A DNA stretch of 64,000 bases from Agromyces lapidis. GTDB taxonomy: Bacteria > Actinomycetota > Actinomycetes > Actinomycetales > Microbacteriaceae. The DNA is taken from assembly GCF_009749405.1 (NCBI RefSeq), contig NZ_WBIQ01000005.1:124001-188000 (forward strand), read 5' to 3'. Below are positions 1-7,552 of the stretch, one piece after another. The number at the start of each line of letters is the position of its first letter. The first letter of the stretch is position 1. The notes beneath the pieces were generated by a model, which saw nothing but the letters and a program-made list of their open reading frames with translations, ran no database searches and was not told the DNA's origin. The translations under genes and the position numbers were made by a program.

Positions 1-831
1 GTACCCCGAGTCCTGACCGGCCCGGAGGTTCACGAGCGACACGTTCGGGGCGACGCCGGCGACGCCGATCCCGTTGATCGGCGAGCCGATCGTCGAGGCG
101 ACGTGCGTGCCGTGGCCGTTCTCGTCCACGTTCGCCGCGTCCTCGCAGGAGCCGTCGGGGTCGTCCTCGCAGGCGCCGTCGACCTCCACCCCGTTCGCGT
201 CGAACGGCACGTCGACCGTGAAGTTGCGGCTGAGCTTCGCATCGAAGTTCGGGGCGATGTCGGGGTGCGTGCCGTCGACGCCGGTGTCGAGGATCGCGAC
301 CCGGACCTTCTTCGAGCCCTTCTCCCACTTGTACGAGCCGTCGACGGTCGCGCCGATCTGCTGCATGTCCCACTGGAGCGAGGCGAGCGGCTCGGCGCTC
401 GGCTTGCCCTTGCCCGGCTTCGGGCCCTTGCGGCTCAGGTCGATGCCCTTGCCGGCGGCCCTGGTCTCCTGCTCGACCGCGTCGGCCTTGCGCGCCTCGC
501 CGTTCGCCGCGCGCGCCTCGGGCACGTCGCCGATCACGCGGTTCTGCGCGGTGCCCTCGATTGCCGCCTGCCCGGCGGCCGCCGCGGCGAAGTCGGCACC
601 TGCGGTCACGGTCGCGACGCCGACGGCGTCGTTCTCGGTGACGACGGTGCCGCCTGCAGCCTCGACCGCGGCACGAGCATCGGCGCTCGAGACCCCCTCG
701 GCGAACAGCACCACGTACTCGCGCTCATCATCCGCGCCCGACCCGGTGACGGCTCCCGCAGGTGCTGCGGCGAGCGCGGTCAACGCGAGTGCGAACACGG
801 AGGCTGCTGCGATGGATCGCATCTTCAGCAT
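1..831 (-). CDS. Secreted subtilisin-like (S8) serine protease, N-terminal part, cut by window edge
   Basis: Only the first 277 codons are visible; the C-terminus with the catalytic serine lies beyond base 1. The start ATG at 831 has a strong AGGAAGGA ribosome site just upstream. A signal peptide (MLKMRSIAAASVFALALTAL, then AAAPAGA) is followed by an inhibitor-I9-like propeptide starting near EYVVLF. The S8 catalytic Asp is D182 in the DTGVDG motif, and the catalytic His is H240 in NGHGTHVAS. An acidic stretch with two cysteines (CEDDPDGSCEDAADVDENG) lies between them and may bind calcium or form a disulfide. The product is expected to be an exported, autoprocessed protease acting outside the cell. 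The family call is firm; the substrate is unknown. Confidence 0.93.
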   Translation of the reverse strand, partial: MLKMRSIAAASVFALALTALAAAPAGAVTGSGADDEREYVVLFAEGVSSADARAAVEAAGGTVVTENDAVGVATVTAGADFAAAAAGQAAIEGTAQNRVIGDVPEARAANGEARKADAVEQETRAAGKGIDLSRKGPKPGKGKPSAEPLASLQWDMQQIGATVDGSYKWEKGSKKVRVAILDTGVDGTHPDIAPNFDAKLSRNFTVDVPFDANGVEVDGACEDDPDGSCEDAANVDENGHGTHVASTIGSPINGIGVAGVAPNVSLVNLRAGQDSGY

Positions 832-1032
832 GAAGCATCCTTCCTCATTGACGGAACTTGCCCGGCAATGCTCCCACACCCCTCGAACGCGGGGATAGGG
901 CCACGCGGAGCGCTCTCGCCCGGAGTGAACGCGCTCAGCCCGCGCTCGGGGAATGCGGCGTAGCATCCATGCGTTTGCATTTTTCGGGACGACGGCGACC
1001 CGGCACATCACTCGATCCAGGAAGCACCGCTC

Positions 1033-1626
1033 ATGACCATCGTCACCGACCTCACCTCGCGCAAGGCCGACACCGCCGCTCCGCTCATCGACCCGCTCGC
1101 CGACCGCTGGAGCCCGCGCGCCTTCGACCCCGCGGCCGTCGTCGAGACTGAGACGCTGCGCACCATCCTCGAGGCGGCCCGCTGGGCCCCGTCGGCGAAC
1201 AACTCGCAGCCGTGGCGCTTCATCGTCGCCCGCCGCGGCACCGCCGCCTTCACGAAGCTGCACGATGCGATGGCCGGCTTCAACCAGGCTTGGGCCGACT
1301 CGGCCGCCGTGCTCATCGCGAACCTCGCCGAGACGGTCGACGCCGAGGGCCGCGAACGCCCGTGGGCGCGCTACGACCTCGGCCAGGCTGTTGCGCACCT
1401 CACCGTGCAGGCGCAGCACGAGGGCCTGCACACCCACCAGATGGGCGGCTTCGACGCGAAGGCCATCCACGACGCCTTCGACCTGGCCGACTCGCTCGAG
1501 GTCGTGTCGATCACCACGATCGGCGCGCTCGGCGACGTCGACCGTCTGCCCGAGGTGCTGCGCGAGCGCGAGGTCGCGCCGCGTCAGCGCAAGACCCTCG
1601 ACGAGTTCGTCACCGTCGGCGAGTAG
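1033..1626 (+). CDS. Nitroreductase family protein
   Basis: A 197-residue cytosolic flavoprotein of the nitroreductase fold, which usually reduces nitro, quinone or related substrates with NAD(P)H through bound FMN. The hallmark FMN-binding segment is visible as RWSPRAF near residue 27 and SANNSQPWRF near residue 55. The length matches the family. The start ATG follows a weak CAGGAAG ribosome site. The gene stands alone, divergent from the S8 protease, and is followed by two near-identical stem-loops. The physiological substrate cannot be read from the sequence. Confidence 0.9.
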   Translation: MTIVTDLTSRKADTAAPLIDPLADRWSPRAFDPAAVVETETLRTILEAARWAPSANNSQPWRFIVARRGTAAFTKLHDAMAGFNQAWADSAAVLIANLAETVDAEGRERPWARYDLGQAVAHLTVQAQHEGLHTHQMGGFDAKAIHDAFDLADSLEVVSITTIGALGDVDRLPEVLREREVAPRQRKTLDEFVTVGE

Positions 1627-1645
1627 GCGCCGGCTTCAGCAGACA

Positions 1646-1677
1646 CGGATGCCCCGGGGTTCGCCCCGGGGCATCCG
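1646..1677. terminator. Intergenic stem-loop, likely terminator
   Basis: Perfect 14-bp inverted repeat (CGGATGCCCCGGGG, TTCG loop, reverse complement) just after the nitroreductase stop. There is no strong U-tract, as is common in high-GC actinobacteria. It is one of a family of GGATGCC-cored stems in this window. Confidence 0.75.
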
Positions 1678-1831
1678 TACGTGTCACGCCCACCCCACCC
1701 CACCCCGCACCGCGCCCCGCCCCGCGCCGCGGGTGACGAGTTGCACGATGATTCGGCCGACACGCCGCATCAGCACGGCGTGCCGCGACGCCGCTCCTGC
1801 GACTCGTCACACGCAGGGCGGGGCCGGGCGC

Positions 1832-1863
1832 CGGATGCCCCGGGGGTCGCCCCGGGGCATCCG
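1832..1863. terminator. Second copy of the same stem-loop, before the MFS stop
   Basis: The same 14-base arms as the 1646-1677 stem, with a GTCG loop. It lies just downstream of the minus-strand MFS gene that ends at 1880. The pair thus terminates two convergent genes, one copy for each. The 154 bases between them hold no gene I can support. Confidence 0.75.
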
Positions 1864-1879
1864 TGCGTGCCGGCGCGGC

Positions 1880-3298
1880 CTACGCGCGCACGAGATCGAC
1901 GGGGGTGGTCGGGGGCTCCTCAGGAGCGGGGTCCGCGGGGGCATCCGCTGCGGCGGGCACCGCGAGCGGTGCCGACTCCCCGACGGGCTCGCGCTCGAGC
2001 GCGCGCTTGATGCGCCATGCGGCGAACACCGCGATCGCGCTCACGGCGATGTGCATGCCGAGGAACACGTCGGTCAGGCCCGCGCCCAGCAGCACGCCCG
2101 CGACGAGCGGGCCGGCCGCCGAGAACGCGGTCTGCAGCGCGGCGATCGTGCCGAGCGTCTGGCCGACCATGCCCTTCGGCGCGAGCTGCGCCGTGAGCGG
2201 GTTCAGCACGGGGCTGTAGATCGTCTCGCCGACGGCGAAGATGCCGTAGGTCGTGACGAACAGCGCCGTCGCGATGCCGGGCGAGAACTGCGCCGCCGAG
2301 AGGATGACCCACGACACCACCCAGATCGAGCCGACCGCCATGAGCAGGGCCGGGGCGCTGCGCTTCGCGGTGAGCTTCACGACGATGACCTGCAGCGCCA
2401 CGATGACGAGGCAGTTGATCGCAGCGGCGAGACCGATCGCCGAGGGGTCGACGTCGAGCACGGTGATGCCGTAGGCGGGCAGGCCCGACTCGAACTGGGC
2501 GTAGAAGCCGAGCGCGAGCGCGATGGTGACCACGGCGGTCCATCGCATGGCCGGCTGGGCGAAGATGACCCGCAGCGCACCGCGCGAGCGCGCGGCCCCG
2601 TCGGCGTGCCCGTCGCCGTCGAGGTCGACCGCGGCGATCGCGCCGGTGGCCGCGTCGATGGCGCCGAACGAGCCGGTCGCGGTCGAGACGGAAGCAGGGC
2701 CGCCCGCCGCGGCAGCGACGCGCGCGCCGCCGGCGAGCCGGCCGGCGAACGTCAGCCGCCCGGCGAGCGCGATGATCGCCGACGACAGCACGAAGCCGCC
2801 CGCGGCCATCATGAACCCGACGTCGAGGCCGTCGGCCCGGTCGAGGTCGACGACGAGCCCCGCGAGGAACGCGCCCGCCGCCATGCCGAGCGCCTCGCCC
2901 GTGAACTTGTAGGCGAACACCTTGCGACGATCGTCGCTCGACGACCAGTTGAGCGCGAGCACCTGCTTCGCGGGCACCGCGGCCGAGAGGCCGAGCCCGA
3001 AGACGAGCATGCCGGCGAGGAAGAGCGCCGGCACGTCGGCGAAGACGAGCGAGGCCACGCCCGCGGCGCCGAGCAGCTGGGCGATGACGGCCACGCGTAC
3101 GGGGTCGAAGCGGTCGGCGAGGCGACCGGCGAGCGGCGCGGCGACGAGCGCCCCGATCGAGAACAGCGATGACGCGCCCGCGGCGACGAGCGCGCCCCAG
3201 TCACGGGTGTCGGCCGCGTAGGCGTACTGGTACGGCAGCACCGCCCCCCAACCGAGCGAACCGATGGCACTGGCCAGGATGAGCAGTCGTGCGCGCAT
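1880..3298 (-). CDS. MFS transporter (drug-efflux-like)
   Basis: A 472-residue integral membrane protein of the major facilitator superfamily with about 12 predicted helices. The conserved loop 2-3 motif is seen as GRLADRFDPVR near residue 59. The gene is divergent from a MarR regulator, a classic repressor/efflux-pump arrangement. The start ATG at 3298 has a GGAGGAGG ribosome site. An oddity is the central cytoplasmic loop (about residues 195-245), which is long, Ala/Gly-rich and contains VDLDGDGHADG, a DxDxD motif resembling an EF-hand or dockerin calcium loop. The C-terminal tail is Pro/Ala-rich. The substrate is unknown. Confidence 0.88.
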   Translation of the reverse strand: MRARLLILASAIGSLGWGAVLPYQYAYAADTRDWGALVAAGASSLFSIGALVAAPLAGRLADRFDPVRVAVIAQLLGAAGVASLVFADVPALFLAGMLVFGLGLSAAVPAKQVLALNWSSSDDRRKVFAYKFTGEALGMAAGAFLAGLVVDLDRADGLDVGFMMAAGGFVLSSAIIALAGRLTFAGRLAGGARVAAAAGGPASVSTATGSFGAIDAATGAIAAVDLDGDGHADGAARSRGALRVIFAQPAMRWTAVVTIALALGFYAQFESGLPAYGITVLDVDPSAIGLAAAINCLVIVALQVIVVKLTAKRSAPALLMAVGSIWVVSWVILSAAQFSPGIATALFVTTYGIFAVGETIYSPVLNPLTAQLAPKGMVGQTLGTIAALQTAFSAAGPLVAGVLLGAGLTDVFLGMHIAVSAIAVFAAWRIKRALEREPVGESAPLAVPAAADAPADPAPEEPPTTPVDLVRA

Positions 3299-3331
3299 GA
3301 TGGTGTCCTCCTCCCGAGGTCTCGACGAGCA

Positions 3332-3373
3332 GAGGGATGCCTCGCGGCCGGCGTCGGCCCCGAGGCATCCCTC
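3332..3373. promoter_or_regulatory. Stem-loop inside the divergent MFS/MarR spacer
   Basis: A 13-bp perfect stem (GAGGGATGCCTCG ... CGAGGCATCCCTC, 16-base loop) between the MFS start and the AT-rich promoter region. Unlike its relatives it does not follow a gene end; it would sit in the 5' leader of the MFS mRNA. An attenuator or transcription insulator is possible but unproven. Confidence 0.5.
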
Positions 3374-3377
3374 ACCC

Positions 3378-3404
3378 TTCGAATACGAAGTCTTCGATAT
3401 CGAA
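3378..3404. promoter_or_regulatory. Probable MarR operator
   Basis: Contains the perfect 12-bp palindrome TTCGATATCGAA (3393-3404), preceded by a related imperfect copy TTCGAATACGAA (3378-3389), in an AT-rich island of an otherwise very GC-rich spacer. Its position between the divergent MFS and marR genes fits autoregulation by the MarR protein. Confidence 0.6.
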
Positions 3405-3441
3405 ATATTAGCAACCGAAAGATGCGTGCGAGAATTCCCGT

Positions 3442-3948
3442 ATGGCCAAACGCACCCCGAGCGCCCAGGAGCTGCACCGGCGCGCCGTCGCGACCTACGT
3501 CAAGGCGGGCGGCGAGGAGTCGGTGCAGCGGGTCATCACCGCCGTGCAGAGCCTCACGAAGAAGCTCGACCAGTGGTACGCGCGCCAGCTCGTCGACCTC
3601 GAGGTCACGGCCGGCGAATGGGCCGTCGTCACCTCGCTCGCCAAAGCCGGCGAGGCCCTCACGCCGAGCCAGCTCGCCGAGCTCACGAACGTCGCCCCCT
3701 CCTCGATGACGCACCGGCTCGACAAGCTCGCCGAACGCGGGCTCATCGAGCGCACGCCCGACGCCGAGAACCGCACCCGCATCTACGTGAGCCTCACCGA
3801 CGCGGGGTGGCAGCTGTTCAGCGTCGCGATCCGCGGTTCCGACGTCGTCGAATCGGATGTGCTGCAAGACCTGAGCGACGACGAGCGCGGTGAGCTCGCG
3901 CGGCTGCTCGAGGTCGTCATCGCGCGCCTCGACGACATCGACGCGTAG
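3442..3948 (+). CDS. MarR family transcriptional regulator
   Basis: A 168-residue winged-helix regulator. The helix-turn-helix (TPSQLAELTNVAPSSMTHRL, about residues 74-93) and wing (LIERTPDAENRTRIYVSLTD) are clear, and the C-terminal helix would dimerise. The start ATG at 3442 lies about 40 bases from the operator palindrome, so it is probably autoregulated. It likely represses the divergent MFS gene and is released by a small ligand, often a pump substrate. No redox cysteine is present, so an OhrR-type peroxide sensor is unlikely. Confidence 0.92.
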   Translation: MAKRTPSAQELHRRAVATYVKAGGEESVQRVITAVQSLTKKLDQWYARQLVDLEVTAGEWAVVTSLAKAGEALTPSQLAELTNVAPSSMTHRLDKLAERGLIERTPDAENRTRIYVSLTDAGWQLFSVAIRGSDVVESDVLQDLSDDERGELARLLEVVIARLDDIDA

Positions 3949-4038
3949 ACGGACCACGAGGCTCCGCCGAAGCGGCGGCAGCAACGGCAGGACGCATGCC
4001 CGCCCGTGCGAACGACTTCAGCACACCCCCTCACCCGC

Positions 4039-4131
4039 ACTACGTCACTGATCCATCCTGGGTATCAGTGACGTCGTCGCCCGCACCGAACCTTCCCCGC
4101 GCTGATGCCCCAGACGGATCAGTGACGTAGT
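4039..4131. repeat. Three-copy ATCAGTGACGT inverted/direct repeat cluster
   Basis: Copy 1 at 4039-4054 reads ACTACGTCACTGATCC. Copy 2 at 4064-4074 is its reverse complement core ATCAGTGACGT. Copy 3 at 4116-4131 is the exact 16-base reverse complement of copy 1. The cluster lies in the 259-base spacer between the convergent marR and F420-type genes. No gene is seen in the spacer. The function is unknown: a two-way terminator, a protein-binding array or a remnant repeat. Confidence 0.7.
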
Positions 4132-4207
4132 GGGCGAGAACAGTTCCCCTGACGCCCCCTCAGGGTGCCCCGCCGTCCGAGGGGGGGCGCCTCGCCCGCC
4201 TCGCGCG

Positions 4208-4618
4208 CTACCAGGCTCGAACCCGCTCCACCTCGACGCGAACGGGCACCGAGTACTCGGCGATGTAGCGCTCGGCCGTGTACCCGATGCGCACGATCGC
4301 GGCGGCGTACTTCACGGCGTACGCGGTCCACTCGGGCGCGTCTCCGATCTCGCCGATACGGGCCGAACCCGTGAACACCGCGACGTCGTCGCCCTCGGCG
4401 TCGGTGTTGAAGTGCAGCGCGGTGCGCGGATTGCGGGCGAGGTTCGCGAGCTTGGGGGTGTCGGGCTTCGACAGCAGCATGAGCTCGCCGTCGCTCCAGA
4501 CGAACCACACGGGCGTCGGCACGGGCGTGCCGTGGCGGTTCACCGTGGTGAGCCAGATGGTCTCTTCGCGCGCGAGCCGTTCGCGCACACGATCGCTGAG
4601 CCGCAGTTCGTCCGTCAC
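4208..4618 (-). CDS. Pyridoxamine-phosphate-oxidase-fold protein, Rv3369-like F420-dependent oxidoreductase
   Basis: A 136-residue split-barrel protein. The strands ETIWLTTVNRHGTPVPTPVWFVW and the LSKPDTPKLANLARNP segment are typical of the short actinobacterial F420/FMN-binding family related to M. tuberculosis Rv3369. It is cytosolic and probably binds F420 or a flavin. It lies 30 bases downstream of the zinc dehydrogenase on the same strand, so the two may be co-transcribed. Cofactor identity is inferred from the family, not seen. Confidence 0.82.
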   Translation of the reverse strand: MTDELRLSDRVRERLAREETIWLTTVNRHGTPVPTPVWFVWSDGELMLLSKPDTPKLANLARNPRTALHFNTDAEGDDVAVFTGSARIGEIGDAPEWTAYAVKYAAAIVRIGYTAERYIAEYSVPVRVEVERVRAW

Positions 4619-4648
4619 GGATGCCCCTCCGGAATCCCTCGCCCCGCC

Positions 4649-5698
4649 CTACGGGCGCAGCAGCACCTTGATCGCCCGGCGCTCGTCCATCGCCGCGTAG
4701 GCCTCGGCGGCCTCGGCGAGCGGAAGCTCGAGGTCGAACACGAGCCCCGGCTCGATCGCACCCGAGAGCACGTCGGGCAGCAGCTCTTCGATGTAGCCGC
4801 GCACGGGCGCGACGCCGCCGTTCACGCCGACGTTCGTGTTGAAGAGCTGGCGCACGGGCAGCTCGGGGCCGCCGTTGGGCACCCCGACGTAGCCGACCAT
4901 GCCGCCCGGGCGGGCCGAGCGGATCGCCTGGTCCATCGATTCCTTGGTGCCGACGCACTCGAGCACCCGGTCGGCGCCGATGCCGCCGGTGAGCTCGCGC
5001 ACCCGCTCGATGCCCTCGGGCCCGCGCTCCGCGACGACGTGGCTCGCCCCGAACCGGCGGGCGAGCGCCTGGCGCTCGGGGTGACGGCTCATCGCGATGA
5101 TCGTGGCTGCCCCGAGGCGCTTCGCGGCGATGACCGCGCAGAGGCCGACCGCCCCGTCGCCCACGACGGCGACCGTGTCGCCCGGGCCGACCCCGGCCGA
5201 GACGGCGGCGTGGTGCCCAGTGCCCATCACGTCGGAGAGCGTGAGCAGCCCGGGGATCTGCTCGTCACGCACCGGCCCGGGCACGACGGCGAGGGTGCCG
5301 TCGGCGAGCGGCACGCGCACGCGCTCGCCCTGGCCGCCGTCGGCGAATGCGCCGTTGCGGTCGTCGCCGCCCCACCAGCCGCCGTTCAGGCACGAGGTCG
5401 AGACGCCGTTGCGGCAGTTCGCGCAGGTGTTGTCGCACACGTAGAACGGGGCGATCACGAAGTCGCCGACCTGCACGGCCGTGACCGCCTCGCCGACCGC
5501 CTCGACGACGCCGATGAACTCGTGGCCGATGCGGTGCGGCTCGTGCGTCGGCGTGACGCCGCGGTACGGCCACAGGTCGGAGCCGCAGACGCAGGCGGCG
5601 ACGACCTTCACGATGGCGTCGTCGCCCGTCGTGATGACGGGGTCGGGCACGGTCTCGACGCGGATGTCCCGGGCGGCGTGGATCACGGTGGCGAGCAT
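4649..5698 (-). CDS. Zinc-dependent alcohol dehydrogenase family protein
   Basis: A 349-residue medium-chain dehydrogenase. The catalytic zinc ligands are C38, H59 and the neighbouring E60; the four structural zinc cysteines are C88, C92, C95 and C103. The Rossmann glycine motif VVGDGAVGL follows near residue 178. It is expected to oxidise an alcohol or reduce an aldehyde with NAD(P). Length and motifs are complete. The gene is probably the first of a two-gene unit with the F420-type protein downstream. The substrate is not evident. Confidence 0.92.
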   Translation of the reverse strand: MLATVIHAARDIRVETVPDPVITTGDDAIVKVVAACVCGSDLWPYRGVTPTHEPHRIGHEFIGVVEAVGEAVTAVQVGDFVIAPFYVCDNTCANCRNGVSTSCLNGGWWGGDDRNGAFADGGQGERVRVPLADGTLAVVPGPVRDEQIPGLLTLSDVMGTGHHAAVSAGVGPGDTVAVVGDGAVGLCAVIAAKRLGAATIIAMSRHPERQALARRFGASHVVAERGPEGIERVRELTGGIGADRVLECVGTKESMDQAIRSARPGGMVGYVGVPNGGPELPVRQLFNTNVGVNGGVAPVRGYIEELLPDVLSGAIEPGLVFDLELPLAEAAEAYAAMDERRAIKVLLRP

Positions 5699-5726
5699 GA
5701 TGAGAGCCTACGCGCGCCGGGCGCGC

Positions 5727-7301
5727 TCACACGTGCGGCACGAAGCGCTGCCAGGCGATCCGGCGGTCGCCGCGCGGGTCGGCCTCGACGCGGTCGCCGC
5801 CGTCGATGATCAGAGTGAGCCGGCGCTCCTCGTCGTAGCGGGGCCAGTCGTGGCATCCCCCCGCGGCGCACGGCTCGCCGTGCTCGGCGAACCCGGCCCA
5901 GTGCGCCTGCATGCGCCGTCCGGCCGCGCGGAACATCCTGCGCCCGCCGAGCACCGTCAACCCCGCGCCGACCGCCGTGTCGAACTTCTCGAAGAGGGCG
6001 AAGAGCTCGAGGCCGTGGGTCGCGTCGAGCCCGAGCAGCCTCGCCATGCGCGGCGCGGCGTCGAAGCGGTAGCACCATGTCGGAGCGAAGCGCGAGTGCC
6101 GTTCGGCGAGCTTCACGCTCGGATACCAGAAGGTGAAGTCCCCGGCGAAGTCGGCCGCGGGCCGCCGCTCGGGCAGGCCCGGGTACTGCCGCTTGATCGC
6201 CTTGCGCGCGGGCTTGCGCGTGTTCGCGAAGATGGCGCGGATGCGCGGCTTCGTCGTCGGGAGGATGTCGATGCGCCCTTCGAAGAGCGAGCCCTCGCGG
6301 TCGTTCGTGCCGATGACGAGCGGCACCCGATGCGCCCGCCCCGCCTTGAAGGCATCGAGCGGCCGCTCGGGCAGGAACTCGCCGTCGATCACGGGCGCGA
6401 GGCTGATCGTGCCCGGGTTCTCGTCGGGGGTTCTGACGGTGAGCCGGGTCGTCGCCTCGGCGAGCTGCATCGCATCGGCGTGCCGGAGCATCGCCGAGGC
6501 ATCCGGCCCCGAATCGCTGTCGAGGTCGTCGTCGTCGACGACCCGACTGAGCAGCGCCACGTACTCGTCGGCCCAGCGCTGCGCCGTCTCGGCCGAGTAC
6601 ACCGCGTTCGCGGGCGAGGACTGCGCGATCGCCCGCGCGAACAGCCCCTCGGCCGCGGGCACGGTCATGAGGGTCGTCACCGAGTTCGCACCCGCCGACT
6701 CGCCGAAGAGGGTCACCCGGTCGGGATCGCCGCCGAACGCGCGGATGTTGCGGCGCACCCAATCGAGCGCGGCGATCTGGTCGCGCAGGCCGAGGTTGCA
6801 TTCGATGGGATGCCCCGCGCTCGCGTAGCGGCGCAGGTCGAGCCAGCCGAGCGCGCCGAGGCGGTAGTTGCAGCTGACGTAGATCACGCCGTGCCGGCGC
6901 ACGAGCCGTTCGCCCTGGCGCGGGTACTCGCCCGAGGAGCCGACGCTGTAGGCGCCCCCGTGCAGGAAGACCATGACGGGACGCCCTCGCCCCGTGGCAT
7001 CCGACTGCTCGGGTGCGATGACGTTGAGGCTCAGGCAGTCCTCGCTGCGCGGCAGGTGCGGTGCCGCTCCGATGAACTGGCCGCGCCGCAACTGCGGGGC
7101 GACGGGGCCGAAGTGCTCGGCGTCGCGCACCCCGTCCCAGTCGGGCGCCGGGCGCGGGGCGCGGAAGCGGCCGGCGCCCGCGGTCGAGTCGGCGAAGGGG
7201 ATGCCCCGCCAGCGGCGCACTCCGTGGCGCCGGACCCCGCGCACGGCACCCGTGTCGGTCTCGATCACCGTTCCGTCGTTCGTCGCCACACGTGTCGGCA
7301 T
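5727..7301 (-). CDS. Type-B carboxylesterase/lipase
   Basis: A 524-residue alpha/beta hydrolase. The nucleophile is S202 in GESAGANS. The oxyanion-hole segment VMVFLHGGAYSVGSSGEY and the catalytic His region (DATHGLELFALF) are present. The open frame extends further upstream to 7694, but that would overlap the divergent secreted enzyme and has atypical composition. I chose the ATG at 7301 (MPTRVATNDG), where the type-B homology begins. No signal peptide is seen, so it is probably cytosolic. It hydrolyses carboxylic esters; the natural substrate is unknown. Confidence 0.88.
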   Translation of the reverse strand: MPTRVATNDGTVIETDTGAVRGVRRHGVRRWRGIPFADSTAGAGRFRAPRPAPDWDGVRDAEHFGPVAPQLRRGQFIGAAPHLPRSEDCLSLNVIAPEQSDATGRGRPVMVFLHGGAYSVGSSGEYPRQGERLVRRHGVIYVSCNYRLGALGWLDLRRYASAGHPIECNLGLRDQIAALDWVRRNIRAFGGDPDRVTLFGESAGANSVTTLMTVPAAEGLFARAIAQSSPANAVYSAETAQRWADEYVALLSRVVDDDDLDSDSGPDASAMLRHADAMQLAEATTRLTVRTPDENPGTISLAPVIDGEFLPERPLDAFKAGRAHRVPLVIGTNDREGSLFEGRIDILPTTKPRIRAIFANTRKPARKAIKRQYPGLPERRPAADFAGDFTFWYPSVKLAERHSRFAPTWCYRFDAAPRMARLLGLDATHGLELFALFEKFDTAVGAGLTVLGGRRMFRAAGRRMQAHWAGFAEHGEPCAAGGCHDWPRYDEERRLTLIIDGGDRVEADPRGDRRIAWQRFVPHV

Positions 7302-7461
7302 GTTCGGAGCGTACGCCGGGCGAGTGAACGGCGGGCGACGGATGCGGTCCTGCGCACGCTTCCCAGCACCCGGTGTCGTGACCCGTCGCCAGGGGTCAGC
7401 CGACCCGGACACACGCCTTGACGCCCCGCCCGCCCCCGGGTTACTCTGACCGCACGCAAAT

Positions 7462-7477
7462 ATGACAGCGTTGTCAT
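7462..7477. promoter_or_regulatory. LacI-family operator upstream of the F5/8-type-C enzyme
   Basis: ATGACAGCGTTGTCAT has the LacI/PurR-family form TGACA..CG..TGTCA with the central CG, and seven of eight arm positions pair in both halves apart from one symmetric mismatch. It lies 76 bases before the 7553 start, just downstream of a possible -10 (TACTCT near 7442). No LacI-type gene is in the window, so the repressor would act from elsewhere. Confidence 0.65.
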
Positions 7478-7552
7478 TTCGAGATCTCCAGACATGACTC
7501 CTGTCGAATCCGCACGTGGCGCCCCCGAGGCCCGTTGAATCCAGGAGACACC

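Noticed and set aside
3949..4207. A possible small gene in the repeat-bearing spacer
   Set aside because: Frames here are shadows without a ribosome site. The repeats explain the structure better.
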